Positions 18,063 to 26,811 of a stretch of DNA of 64,000 nt are shown piece by piece; positions within the stretch are counted from its first letter, which is position 1, and every line of letters starts with the position of its first letter. Origin of the DNA: Aeromicrobium marinum DSM 15272 (GTDB lineage: Bacteria > Actinomycetota > Actinomycetes > Propionibacteriales > Nocardioidaceae); contig NZ_CM001024.1 of NCBI RefSeq assembly GCF_000160775.2, forward strand, positions 161,016-225,015, written 5' to 3'. The position numbers and the translations under genes are program-made. The notes below the pieces were generated by a model, which was not told where the DNA came from, made no database searches, and saw only the letters and a program-made list of their open reading frames with translations.

Positions 18063-18494
18063 GTGGCCACCAGCAACGTCTCCGCCCACCTGTCCCTGCC
18101 CCCCGAAGAGGCCTGGTCCCTGCTCTCGGACCTCTCCCGGTTCGAGGAGTGGCTCACGATCCACGACGCCTGGCGAGCGGACCCGCCCGCCGAGTTCGCA
18201 GTCGGATCGACCTTCACCCAGCAGGTCAGCGTCCTCGGCATGGCCAACGTCATCGAGTGGACCGTCGACGCCTACGATCCACCCCGGTCGCTGACGATCT
18301 CCGGCACCGGGATGGCCGGAGTCGCCATCCGGTTCGTCCTGTCGGTGGCGGCGGACGAGACCGGTTCGGTGGCCACGATCGACGCCGAGTTCACCGGTCA
18401 GATGGTGGTCGGGGCGATCGGCAGCGCGGTCGAGAAGAGCACCACCAAAGAGCTCACCGCCTCGCTGGAGACGCTGCAGGGTCTGGCCGCCTGA
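18063..18494 (+). CDS. SRPBCC (polyketide cyclase/CoxG-like) family protein
   Basis: A 143-residue single-domain START/SRPBCC fold. It has the N-terminal strand-helix VSAHLSLPPEEAWSLLSDLSRFEEW and a long C-terminal amphipathic helix. These proteins bind hydrophobic ligands; a catalytic role is not indicated. GTG 18063 follows AAAGGA. Its stop overlaps the SDR ATG. The position inside a beta-oxidation operon suggests binding of the acyl substrate. Confidence 0.8.
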   Translation: MATSNVSAHLSLPPEEAWSLLSDLSRFEEWLTIHDAWRADPPAEFAVGSTFTQQVSVLGMANVIEWTVDAYDPPRSLTISGTGMAGVAIRFVLSVAADETGSVATIDAEFTGQMVVGAIGSAVEKSTTKELTASLETLQGLAA

Positions 18495-19372
18495 TGGGCA
18501 CGCTCGAGGGCAAGGTCGCGGTCGTCACGGGCGCCGGGCGCGGGATCGGTCGGGAGCACGCGCTGCTCCTCGCGGCCGAGGGCGCCGCCGTGGTCGTCAA
18601 CGACCTGGGTGGCGACTCGACCGGCGACGGCGCCGACGCGACGCCGGCGCAGGAGACGGTCGCGCTGATCGAGGCGGCCGGTGGCCGGGCAGTGGTCAAC
18701 GGCGGCAACGTGGCCGACTGGGCCGACGCCGATGCGCTCGTCGAGCAGGCCGTCGACACCTTCGGCGGACTCGACGTGCTGGTCAACAACGCCGGGATCC
18801 TGCGAGATGCGTACATCGCCGCGACGACGGAGGCCGAGTGGGACGCGGTCATCGCGGTGCACCTGAAGGGTCACTTCGGGCCGTTGCGCCACGCCGCCGC
18901 CTGGTGGAAGTCGCAGGCCAAGGCCGGGTCACCGGTCGCTGCCTCGGTCATCAACACGGCGTCGGCGTCCGGCACCTTCATGCCGAACGCGGGCCAGGCC
19001 AACTACGGCTCCGCCAAGGCGGGCATCGCTGCGCTGACCCTGGTGGCGGCCGACGAGCTGGCCCGTTTCGGCGGGCGGGCGAACTGCATCGCGCCGATCG
19101 CCCGCACCCGGCTGACGCTGCAGACGCCGGGCTTCGGTGCGATGTTCGCCGAGGAGGTCCCCGAGGGAGAACTCGACACGCTCGGCCCGCAGAACATCTC
19201 GCCGCTGGTGGCCTACCTGGCATCCGACGCCTGCACCCTGACCGGCAAGGTCTTCGCGGTCCAGGGTGGCAACATCACCGAGCTGCAGGGGTGGACGGGC
19301 GCGCGGTCGGCCGACACCACCGATGCGTGGTCGATCGGGTCGGTCGCGGCTGCCGTGTCCGACTGGACCTGA
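18494..19372 (+). CDS. Short-chain dehydrogenase, 3-hydroxyacyl-CoA dehydrogenase type
   Basis: A 292-residue SDR. It has the cofactor motif TGAGRGIG, an Asn-Asp-Leu at the end of beta-2, LVNNAG, and a catalytic Ser in TASASG with NYGSAK (Tyr and Lys). The length and the C-terminal extension with an LxP..YLAS segment resemble the HSD17B4-type dehydrogenase used in peroxisomal-style beta-oxidation. It would oxidise the hydroxyacyl-CoA formed by the MaoC protein. The ATG overlaps the preceding stop (TGATG). It is the last gene of the operon. Confidence 0.87.
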   Translation: MGTLEGKVAVVTGAGRGIGREHALLLAAEGAAVVVNDLGGDSTGDGADATPAQETVALIEAAGGRAVVNGGNVADWADADALVEQAVDTFGGLDVLVNNAGILRDAYIAATTEAEWDAVIAVHLKGHFGPLRHAAAWWKSQAKAGSPVAASVINTASASGTFMPNAGQANYGSAKAGIAALTLVAADELARFGGRANCIAPIARTRLTLQTPGFGAMFAEEVPEGELDTLGPQNISPLVAYLASDACTLTGKVFAVQGGNITELQGWTGARSADTTDAWSIGSVAAAVSDWT

Positions 19373-19695
19373 CCCCTTCTCGCGTACCGCGCGATTGGTG
19401 GAGGTCGTGCGTTCACCTCCCGCAACCCGTTGTCCTGTCTTCCTGTCCTGTCCACGGCCCCGTCAGTCGCGTCGGGAGCCAACTGAAGCCGATCATCAGC
19501 GGGGGGACTGGTTCCCCCGCATAGAACGGCGTCGACGACGGAGCGAGGAGAGATCCGCGATCGCGACTCTCACTTCGCGGCCGTGGCGGTGGCGGGAGCC
19601 CCTACGTGATCGACCCCACGCCTCGGGGGCTTGCCTCGACGAGAGTGAAGGCAACTCGTGTCGAGAGCGAGCGGCGCAGTCGAGATCGACCACGG
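19373..19695. other. Intergenic region between convergent SDR genes
   Basis: There is no supported gene in these 323 bases. A short hairpin of 7-bp arms (GCGGGGG 19499-19505 with CCCCCGC 19514-19520) could end one or both transcripts. A perfect 10-bp palindrome CGCGATCGCG is at 19556-19565. The base composition is slightly lower in GC than in the neighbours. Confidence 0.5.
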
Positions 19696-20547
19696 TCACG
19701 CATGCTCGGACTTCTGAAGCCGCCGCTCGATATGCACGGCCATGCGGGTGGCCGACGAGGGCAGCAGCCGAACGATCCGGTCGACGACGATCGCGTCCTG
19801 GCCGACCCGGATGCGGGGGCGTCCCTTTTCGACACCGTCGACGATGATCCGTGCCGCCCGCTGCGGGTCCATCGTCAGCAGTTTCTCGCGATAGGTACGT
19901 GCTCTGGCTTCCTTGGCCGGAGTGATCTCGACCCCGGCGGCGCGGGCGTGGGCGACCGCGCTGTCGGCGATGTTGGTGGCGACGCCACCGGGGTGTACGA
20001 CGGAGACGCGGACGGGATGCCGGTCGAGGAGCATCTCAGTGCGTAGGCTCTCGGTGAATCCGCGCACGGCGAACTTCGATGTGCAGTAGTGGGACATCCC
20101 CGGGAGTGCCAAGTACCCGTTCATGCTGGACACGTTGACCACGTGCCCATCGCCGGAGGCGATCAGGTGCGGCAAGAACGCCTGGGTGCCGTGGACGACT
20201 CCGTGCAGGTTGACGCGGAGCACCCGCTCGTAGTCCGCCCACTCGCTGTCGAGGATCAGACTGTTGAAGGCGATGCCGGCGTTGTTGAAGATCTGGTGCA
20301 CCTGGCCGAAGTGATCCGCGACCTCGGCTGCGTACTCCCGGACGGCGTCCCGCTCACCCATGTCGACCACCGCCTGGTGTAGTTCGCCGCGGCACAGGGA
20401 GGACGTCTCCTTGAGGGCGTCCTCGCTCAGGTCGCACCCTGAGACCCGGGCGCCGCGCGCGCTCAGCTCGATCGCCAATGCCCGGCCGATGCCTGAGCCG
20501 GCTCCGGTGATGACGGCGACCTTGTCGCGGACAGGATGGGTTCTCAT
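19696..20547 (-). CDS. Short-chain dehydrogenase/reductase
   Basis: A 283-residue classical SDR. It has TGAGSGIG near residues 15-22, a CDL that favours NAD, FNNAG, Ser in NVSSMNG, and Tyr/Lys in HYCTSKFA. A C-terminal extension of about 40 residues contains a hydrophobic/basic tail (RIVRLLPSSATRMAVHIERRL). The ATG overlaps the stop of the upstream flavin monooxygenase (ATGA) and also has AAGGAG 9 nt upstream. The pair probably oxidises an alcohol to a ketone (SDR) that is then a substrate for the monooxygenase; the direction is inferred. Confidence 0.86.
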   Translation of the reverse strand: MRTHPVRDKVAVITGAGSGIGRALAIELSARGARVSGCDLSEDALKETSSLCRGELHQAVVDMGERDAVREYAAEVADHFGQVHQIFNNAGIAFNSLILDSEWADYERVLRVNLHGVVHGTQAFLPHLIASGDGHVVNVSSMNGYLALPGMSHYCTSKFAVRGFTESLRTEMLLDRHPVRVSVVHPGGVATNIADSAVAHARAAGVEITPAKEARARTYREKLLTMDPQRAARIIVDGVEKGRPRIRVGQDAIVVDRIVRLLPSSATRMAVHIERRLQKSEHA

Positions 20548-22061
20548 CTCGGTGCTCCTTGGGTCTGTACGCGGTTCGGCCCGGCGCCGCGGGCCGCGGG
20601 ACCGGAGAACGTCAGGTGATCGTCGGCGATCTCGCCACGGCGTATCAGTTTGCGGTCCTCCAGGAACTCCTTCGACATCAGCCACGGGGCGGCTGGGCCC
20701 TGTCGGGGGAGTTCGGCAAGGGAACGCTGCACGTAACCGGCGCCGAAGTCGAGCAGCGGCTGGGTCGGCATGTCCGGGTCGGCGACGGCGTACACGGTGT
20801 CGTGTCCGTGCTGGTCCATGTGGGTGAGCAGCTGGCAGAAGTACTCGCACAGCAGACCCACCTTGAGTGTCCATGACGAGTTCGTGTAGCCGATCGCCAT
20901 CGCGAAGTTCGGTACGCCGCTCAGCATCGTGCCGCGATGGACGACGGTCTCGGACGGGACGACCGGACGTCCGTCAACGGCCAGATCCATCCCTCCGAAG
21001 ACCTGCAGGTTGAGCCCCGTGGCGGTGATGATGATGTCGGCCTCCAACTGGCGACCGCTTTCCAGGAGCAGGCCGGTCTCGGTGAAGGTCGCGATTCGGT
21101 CGGTGACCACGGAGGCCTTGCCCTGTCTGATCGTGCGAAACAGGTCTCCGTCCGGCACCGCGCAGACACGTTGGTCCCACGGGTCGTAGGGCGGGTTGAA
21201 GTGCTCGTCGACAGGGAATCCGTCGGGCAGTTGTTTGCTGTTGACGGTGCGGATCAGCCGTCGCGCGGCTCTCGGGAACCGTTGGCAGAGCCTGTACACC
21301 AGACGCTGCTGCTCGATGTTCTTGCGACGGATCGCCGCGTACCCGCGTTTCTCCCCGAGAACCTTGATGAATGGGGCGGCGAGCGGATCCTCCTTCGGCA
21401 CCGGGAGGACGTAGGTCGGCGTGCGTTGCAGCATCGTGATCTGCTCGACCTCCTCGGCCATGGCCGGGATCAACGTGATCGCGGTGGCGCCGCTGCCGAT
21501 GACGACGACCTTCTTGCCGGTGTAGTCGAGGTCTGCGGGCCAGTGCTGCGGGTGGACGATCTGACCCCTGTAGCTCTCGCGGCCGATGAACTCCGGCGTG
21601 TAGCCCTCGTCGTACCGGTAGTAGCCGCCGGCGCAGAAGATCCACCCGGTGGTCAGGTGACTGCGCTGACCGGTGTCGGTCCGTTCGATCTCGACCATCC
21701 AACGGGCATCGTCGTTCGACCAGTCCGCGGAGACGACCCGGTGGTAGTAGCGAACGTGCTGATCAACGCCGTGCTTACTGGCAGTGGCCCGAAGGTAGTC
21801 GAGGATCTTCGAAGCTGAGGCGATGGACTCCTTGTCCCGCCATGGCTCGAACTCGTAGCCGAACGTGTACAGGTCCGAGTCCGAGCGGACTCCGGGGTAC
21901 CTGAACAGGTCCCACGTCCCACCCGAGGCGCCGCGGGCCTCGAGGATCGCGAATGACCTCGCGGGGTGCTCGACCTTCAGGTATCGGCCGGCACCGAGCC
22001 CGGAGAGGCCGGCACCGACCACCAGCACATCGAGGTGCTCCACCTCGGGGGAAGTGGTCAT
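20544..22061 (-). CDS. EthA-like flavin-containing monooxygenase
   Basis: A 505-residue class B flavoprotein. It has FAD motif GAGLSGLG near residues 16-23, GGTWDLFRYPG, the Baeyer-Villiger fingerprint YRGQIVHPQHWP, the NADPH site GSGATA, and ATGLNLQ near the end of the FAD domain. It resembles mycobacterial EthA, which oxidises ketones and activates thioamide prodrugs. It is translationally coupled to the SDR. No Shine-Dalgarno was found upstream of ATG 22061. Confidence 0.87.
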   Translation of the reverse strand: MTTSPEVEHLDVLVVGAGLSGLGAGRYLKVEHPARSFAILEARGASGGTWDLFRYPGVRSDSDLYTFGYEFEPWRDKESIASASKILDYLRATASKHGVDQHVRYYHRVVSADWSNDDARWMVEIERTDTGQRSHLTTGWIFCAGGYYRYDEGYTPEFIGRESYRGQIVHPQHWPADLDYTGKKVVVIGSGATAITLIPAMAEEVEQITMLQRTPTYVLPVPKEDPLAAPFIKVLGEKRGYAAIRRKNIEQQRLVYRLCQRFPRAARRLIRTVNSKQLPDGFPVDEHFNPPYDPWDQRVCAVPDGDLFRTIRQGKASVVTDRIATFTETGLLLESGRQLEADIIITATGLNLQVFGGMDLAVDGRPVVPSETVVHRGTMLSGVPNFAMAIGYTNSSWTLKVGLLCEYFCQLLTHMDQHGHDTVYAVADPDMPTQPLLDFGAGYVQRSLAELPRQGPAAPWLMSKEFLEDRKLIRRGEIADDHLTFSGPAARGAGPNRVQTQGAPR

Positions 22062-22569
22062 GCCCGACCGCCGGTCAGGCGTTCCGAACTGTTCTCCCGG
22101 CGGTGCGGGGAGTGCAAACGAGGCTGAGGCTGACGACGGCCGACGCCGCTGGTGGTTGCGGCGGTGGTGGTCGGCTGACTGATGGGCTTCTCCGAGGGCC
22201 CATCATCTGGAGGCGGACCCGATCCTGTCATTTGAAAAGATCGCATGCCGAACTGTATCGACTACGGGGGAGCGATGTGAAGCGCCCAGGTAGTTTGCCG
22301 CTCGCCCGTCCGAATGCGGGGGCGGGTTCGCCTCCCTCGCGAGCAGACGTTCGTCAAGGAGCGAAGCGAGCGTGAGGGCGAGGAACGAGCCCGAGGCGTT
22401 CACGTGCGCGGGGGTTCGCCTCGCTGCGCTGCAGGTGTTGTTCTTGGCTGACCTGGGGTTGGCTGGCAGGGCTAATCGTCGTGTGTCGTCGTGGTCGTGA
22501 CTCATCGCTGCGTTGACCCCTGAGGGGTGTCATGCGTGAGACTCGTCCGGTCGTGGCGGCGGCCGGTGA
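22062..22569. other. Non-coding region with degraded REP-like repeats
   Basis: No supported gene. The region contains an A-type repeat relative at about 22349-22400 (GGAGCGAAGCGAGCGTGAGGGC and on) and a truncated B-type unit at 22414-22430 (GTTCGCCTCGCTGCGCT). Composition is mixed, and no family is recognised in short open frames here. Together with the transposase remnant downstream it looks like a decayed insertion site. Confidence 0.6.
22349..22430. repeat. Diverged A-type repeat plus truncated B-type repeat
   Basis: Bases 22349-22400 align with unit A at 411-455 (shared core GCGTGAGGGC and GAGCCCGAGGCG). Bases 22414-22430 match the first 17 bases of unit B at 469. A further B-like 3' half lies at 22791-22817 (CTCACGCCCTCG and GCTCGGGCTGGCGAG), so the transposase remnant is bracketed by pieces of the same repeat family. 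Confidence 0.65.
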
Positions 22570-22773
22570 CCAGCCCTGCGGGGTTGCGTCGCGCGGCCGA
22601 CTGGATTCGCGGACACCCGCATCCGCCACGACCCCGCGACCCGCGACTACCTCAACAGGAGACGAGCAGAAGACCTGACAGACCGCCGCACCCGACGAAT
22701 CATCAATCGCCACCTCGCCCGAAACATCTACCGACTCCTCGAGCAACCGCCGGGCCACCTGACAGCCGCTTGA
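22570..22773 (+). pseudogene. C-terminal remnant of an IS110-type transposase
   Basis: The frame from the stop at 22567-22569 to TGA 22771-22773 encodes 67 codons with no good start. Its last 50 residues carry RHDPATRDYLNRRRAE, then RRIINRHLARNIYRLLEQ. This resembles the conserved tail of many IS110-family transposases (DPxTxxYxxRRxxEG...IxRxLxRxIAReIYRxL). The N-terminal DEDD catalytic domain is missing, so it is a decayed fragment. The family assignment rests on this tail only. Confidence 0.55.
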
Positions 22774-22857
22774 CCAACAGAGAAGCGTCTCACGCCCTCG
22801 CAGGCTCGGGCTGGCGAGAAGGCCTCTACGCCCACGCTCGTCCCCGGCGAACGGGGG

Positions 22858-23544
22858 TCAGTCCGTGACCCAGGTCGCGGCCTCGGCGAGGGACTGGCGG
22901 GGGGTGCGGAACGAGTTGGCGGCGTGCTCGGGGTCGGCGTACCCGAACGAGACGCCGGCCACGACGAGCCGGTCGTCGCCGAGACCGAGGAAGTCCCGCA
23001 CGAACGGCGCCTGGCTGGCCAGCGCGGCCTGGGCGACGGTCGCGACGCCGTGGGCCTCCGCGGCCAGCAGGAACGTCTGCAGGAACAGCCCGCAGTCGAT
23101 CGCCCCGTAGGTGCCCAGCTGCGCGTCGGTCGTGATGATCGCGGCGTGCGGGGCGTCGAACAACTCGAAGTTGCGCAGCATCTCGACCGCGGAGCCCAGC
23201 CGGTCGCCCTTCTCGACGCCGACCGCCTCGTACAGCTGCCAGCCGGTGGCACGGCGACGCTCCCGGTACACGCCCTCGTAGGCGGCCGGGAACGGCAGGT
23301 CGGAGTTCTCCGAGGGGTCGGAGGTGATCGCCGCGACCATCCCGGTGCGGAACCGCTCGACCGCCTCGCCGCCGATGACGTGCACGTGCCACGACTGGCT
23401 GTTGCACCACGAGGGGGCGTGCAGCGCGGTACCGATGATGCGTTCGACGACGGCCGGGTCGACCGGGTCGGGGCGGAAGCCACGGCAGCTGCGGCGGGCG
23501 CGGACGAGCTCGTCGAAGGACGAGGCGGGGGCGGTCGACGTCAT
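22858..23544 (-). CDS. Nitroreductase family protein
   Basis: A 228-residue FMN-dependent nitroreductase fold. It has the RRSCRGFRPDPV N-terminal segment (FMN phosphate), APSWCNSQSWHVHVI and a C-terminal GVSFGYAD. It would reduce nitro groups, quinones or enones with NAD(P)H. ATG 23544 is preferred over upstream codons because TATCCT lies 7 nt before it (leaderless) and the family begins there. A perfect palindrome overlaps this promoter. Confidence 0.87.
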   Translation of the reverse strand: MTSTAPASSFDELVRARRSCRGFRPDPVDPAVVERIIGTALHAPSWCNSQSWHVHVIGGEAVERFRTGMVAAITSDPSENSDLPFPAAYEGVYRERRRATGWQLYEAVGVEKGDRLGSAVEMLRNFELFDAPHAAIITTDAQLGTYGAIDCGLFLQTFLLAAEAHGVATVAQAALASQAPFVRDFLGLGDDRLVVAGVSFGYADPEHAANSFRTPRQSLAEAATWVTD

Positions 23545-23551
23545 GGCTGCG

Positions 23552-23569
23552 AGGATACGTTCCCGTATC
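23552..23569 (-). promoter_or_regulatory. Nitroreductase promoter with overlapping palindrome
   Basis: GATACG (23554-23559) and CGTATC (23564-23569) form a perfect 6-bp inverted repeat separated by TTCC. On the minus strand the -10 element TATCCT (23557-23552) overlaps one arm and is 7 nt from ATG 23544. The site lies in the 12 bp between the fdhD stop and the nitroreductase and extends into its promoter, so it looks like a repressor operator. Confidence 0.55.
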
Positions 23570-23572
23570 GCG

Positions 23573-24403
23573 TCAGGTCGCGACCCGGTCCCCCCGGGTG
23601 TAGACGTTGAATCGTCCACCGCGCGAGAACCCGACCAGCGTCAGCCCGATCCGGTCGGCCAGGTCGACGGCCAACGACGACGGTGCGCTGACCGCGGCGA
23701 GCACCGGGATCCCGGCCATGCCGGCTTTCTGCACCAGCTCGAACGACGCCCGACCGGACACCTGCAGCACCGACCCGGCCAGCGGCAACCTGTCCTCGCG
23801 GAGCGCCCATCCCACGACCTTGTCGACCGCGTTGTGCCGGCCCACGTCCTCCCGCACCACCAGCGGGGCGCCGGCGGTGTCGAACAGTCCCGCGGCGTGC
23901 AGACCACCGGTGTCGTCGAACCACCGCTGCTCGGCCCGCAGTGCATCGGGCAACCCGGCGAGCACGTCGGCGGACACCGCGACCGGATCGGCTCCCACGT
24001 CGAACGACGACGCCGTCTCGACGGCCTCGATCGACGCCAGCCCGCACAACCCGCACGAGCTGGAGGTGAACACGTGGCGGTCACGGGCGTGGGCCACGAG
24101 CGCGCCGGGACCGGTGACGCTGGCGTCGATGACGTTGTAGGTGTTCCCACCGTCCCCGTCGACCGCGCCGGCGCAGTAGCGCATCGCCGCGAGCCCGTCG
24201 GCGGAGCGGACGACGCCCTCGGAGACGAGGAAGCCGGCGACCAGGTCGAAGTCGTCGCCGGGGGTCCGCATCGTCACGCTGAACGACCGGCCCTCGACCC
24301 GCACCTCGAGCGGCTCCTCGGTGACCAGGGAGTCGTGCCGGGGCTGTCGGGACCGGCCCACCTCGACCCGCTCCAGCCGCCGTCGCTGGACGGGCTTGGT
24401 CAT
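23573..24403 (-). CDS. fdhD: Formate dehydrogenase accessory sulfurtransferase FdhD
   Basis: A 276-residue FdhD. It has the EEPLEVRV strand, the TPGDD(F)DLVAGFL motif, the essential Cys motif SSCGLCG, and EDVGRHNAVDKVVGW. FdhD transfers sulfur from IscS to the molybdenum cofactor for formate-dehydrogenase-like enzymes. The ATG is preceded by GGAGGAG. It is divergent from the YdeP-type molybdoenzyme, which is its obvious client. Confidence 0.93.
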   Translation of the reverse strand: MTKPVQRRRLERVEVGRSRQPRHDSLVTEEPLEVRVEGRSFSVTMRTPGDDFDLVAGFLVSEGVVRSADGLAAMRYCAGAVDGDGGNTYNVIDASVTGPGALVAHARDRHVFTSSSCGLCGLASIEAVETASSFDVGADPVAVSADVLAGLPDALRAEQRWFDDTGGLHAAGLFDTAGAPLVVREDVGRHNAVDKVVGWALREDRLPLAGSVLQVSGRASFELVQKAGMAGIPVLAAVSAPSSLAVDLADRIGLTLVGFSRGGRFNVYTRGDRVAT

Positions 24404-24488
24404 CGCCGCTCCTCCTCGTGCCTCGTGCGACCGATCATGACACGATCGCCACAGGGGCGTCGGACGGCGACCCGGGCGGGCGGACGAC

Positions 24489-26795
24489 ATGGCTGACGAG
24501 ACCGACCGGCAGGTCGAGAACATCGACGAGTCGCGTCTGGAGGTCGGGCGGCCCAAGAAGCGAGCGGCCGGCGTTCCCGCCGTCAGGCACTCGCTGCAGA
24601 TGTCGGTGCAGCAGATGGGCGTCAAGCGGACCGCGCTGACGCTGCTGAAGGTCAACCAGACCGACGGCTTCGACTGCCCCGGCTGCGCCTGGCCCGAGCA
24701 CGACCAGCGGCACACCGCGGAGTTCTGCGAGAACGGCGCGAAGGCCGTCGCCGAGGAGGCCACCCGCCGCCGGGTCACGCCGGAGTTCTTCGCCGAGCAC
24801 TCGCTCCAGGACCTGCGCGAGTGGGACGACTTCGCCCTCGGGCAGCAGGGGCGGCTGACCCACCCGATGCTGCTGGAGGCGGGTGACACCCACTACCGGC
24901 CGGTCACGTGGGAGCGGGCGTTCGACGTGGTCGCCGAGGAGCTGGCCGCGCTGGACACCCCGGACGCCGCGACGTTCTACACGTCCGGCCGCACCTCCAA
25001 CGAGGCGGCGTTCCTCTACCAGCTGTTCGTGCGTGGCTTCGGCACCAACAACCTGCCGGACTGCTCGAACATGTGTCACGAGTCCAGCGGGTCGGCCCTC
25101 GGCGACACGATCGGGATCGGCAAGGGCAGCGTCAGCCTGGAGGACGTCGAGCAGGCCGACGTCATCGTGATCGCGGGCCAGAACCCCGGCACCAACCACC
25201 CGCGCATGCTGACCTCCCTGGAGAAGGCCAAGGCTGCGGGCGCGACGATCGTGGCGGTCAACCCGCTGCGGGAGGCCGGCCTGCTGAACTTCGCGAACCC
25301 GCAGAAGGCCCGCGGCGTCGTCGGCCGGGGGACCGACCTGGCCGACGAGTTCCTGCAGGTCAGGCTCGGCGGCGACCAGGCGCTGTTCCAGGCGCTCGCC
25401 GCGATCCTGGTCGAGATCGACACCGCGTCGCCGGGCGCCGCGCTCGACCACGAGTTCATCGCCGCGCACACCGACGGGCTCGACGACTTCCTCGCGGGCC
25501 TGGCGACCCTCGACTGGGCGACGGTGCACGAGGCCACCGGGCTGGCCGAGGCCGACATCCGCCGCGTCGCCGGGATCCTCGCCGGGTCCCGCCGGACGGT
25601 CATCTGCTGGGCGATGGGGCTCACCCAGCACCCGCACGCCGTGGCGACGCTGCGCGACGCGGTCAATCTGCTGCTCCTGCAGGGCAACATCGGGCGACCC
25701 GGCGCGGGGGTGTGCCCGGTGCGTGGCCACTCCAACGTGCAGGGCGACCGCACCATGGGGATCTGGGAGAAGATGCCCGAGGAGTTCCTGGACGCGATCG
25801 ACGACGAGTTCGGCTTCCGGTCACCGCGTGAGCACGGTCTCGACACGGTCGACTCGATCCGCGCCATGCGGCGCGGTGACGTGCGCGTGTTCATGGGCCT
25901 CGGGGGCAACTTCGTCCGGGCGACACCGGACTCCGCCGCCACCGAGGAGGCGCTGGCCTCGCTGGACCTCACGGTGCAGGTGTCGACCAAGCTGAACCGG
26001 TCCCACGTCGTGACCGGTCGCCGGGCGCTGATCCTGCCGACGCTCGGCCGGACCGAGGTCGACGAGCAGGCGACCGGACCCCAACGCGTGAGCGTCGAGG
26101 ACTCCATGAGTGCGGTGCACGCCTCGGTCGGGAGCCTCGAGCCCGCGTCACCACACCTGCGCAGCGAGGTGGCGATCATCGCCGGCATCGCCGAGCGGGT
26201 CCTGGCGGGCCGGACCGACGCGCCCCGGGTCGACTGGTCGGCGCTGCGCGGCGACTACCGCCGCATCCGGGAGTCGATCGCCCGGGTCGTCCCGGGCTTC
26301 GAGGACGTCGAGCGACGGCTCGACCGCCCGGGCGGCTTCGTGCTGCCGCACCCGCCGCGGGACGAGCGACGCTTCGAGACCTCGACCGGACGGGCGCACT
26401 TCACGCGCAACGAGGTGACCTACCCGGTCGTGCCGCCGGGTCGCCTGCTGCTGCAGACCCTGCGGTCGCACGACCAGTTCAACACCACCATCTACGGGCG
26501 CGACGACCGGTACCGCGGCATCACGGGTGGCCGGCGGGTGGTCTTCGTGCACGCCGACGACCTCGCCGCCCAGGGCCTGGTCGACGGCGACCACGTCGAC
26601 CTCGTGTCGGAGTTCGCCGACGGGGTCGAACGCCGCGCCGAGCGGTTCCGCGCGGTGGCCTACGACACCCCCCGGGGGTGCGCGGCCGCCTACTACCCCG
26701 AGACGAACGTGCTGGTCCCGCTGGACGCGGTGGCGAAGGACAGCAACACCCCGGCGTCGAAGTCGGTCGTCATCCGGCTGGAGCCGGTGACCTGA
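24489..26795 (+). CDS. FdhF/YdeP-family molybdopterin oxidoreductase
   Basis: A 768-residue enzyme of the DMSO-reductase superfamily. An N-terminal CPGC near residue 58 and a further Cys in FCENG mark the iron-sulfur or cofactor-proximal region. The Moco-binding segments NLPDCSNMCHESSG, GQNPGTNHPRMLT and GNIGRPGAG(V)CPVRGHSNVQG are clear. The C-terminal Molydop_binding domain includes LLLQTLRSHDQFNTT. It is of the YdeP type rather than canonical formate dehydrogenase; its substrate is unknown. The divergent fdhD supports the Moco assignment. Confidence 0.9.
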   Translation: MADETDRQVENIDESRLEVGRPKKRAAGVPAVRHSLQMSVQQMGVKRTALTLLKVNQTDGFDCPGCAWPEHDQRHTAEFCENGAKAVAEEATRRRVTPEFFAEHSLQDLREWDDFALGQQGRLTHPMLLEAGDTHYRPVTWERAFDVVAEELAALDTPDAATFYTSGRTSNEAAFLYQLFVRGFGTNNLPDCSNMCHESSGSALGDTIGIGKGSVSLEDVEQADVIVIAGQNPGTNHPRMLTSLEKAKAAGATIVAVNPLREAGLLNFANPQKARGVVGRGTDLADEFLQVRLGGDQALFQALAAILVEIDTASPGAALDHEFIAAHTDGLDDFLAGLATLDWATVHEATGLAEADIRRVAGILAGSRRTVICWAMGLTQHPHAVATLRDAVNLLLLQGNIGRPGAGVCPVRGHSNVQGDRTMGIWEKMPEEFLDAIDDEFGFRSPREHGLDTVDSIRAMRRGDVRVFMGLGGNFVRATPDSAATEEALASLDLTVQVSTKLNRSHVVTGRRALILPTLGRTEVDEQATGPQRVSVEDSMSAVHASVGSLEPASPHLRSEVAIIAGIAERVLAGRTDAPRVDWSALRGDYRRIRESIARVVPGFEDVERRLDRPGGFVLPHPPRDERRFETSTGRAHFTRNEVTYPVVPPGRLLLQTLRSHDQFNTTIYGRDDRYRGITGGRRVVFVHADDLAAQGLVDGDHVDLVSEFADGVERRAERFRAVAYDTPRGCAAAYYPETNVLVPLDAVAKDSNTPASKSVVIRLEPVT

Positions 26796-26811
26796 GCCCG
26801 GCGGATCCGCT

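Noticed and set aside
16067-18253. Long minus-strand open frame across the MaoC and thiolase genes
   Set aside because: The plus-strand frames contain clear hydratase and thiolase signatures, overlaps and start sites; the antisense frame has none.
22527-22868. A 113-codon plus-strand gene
   Set aside because: The protein is of low complexity and its frame differs from the transposase tail, which explains the region better.
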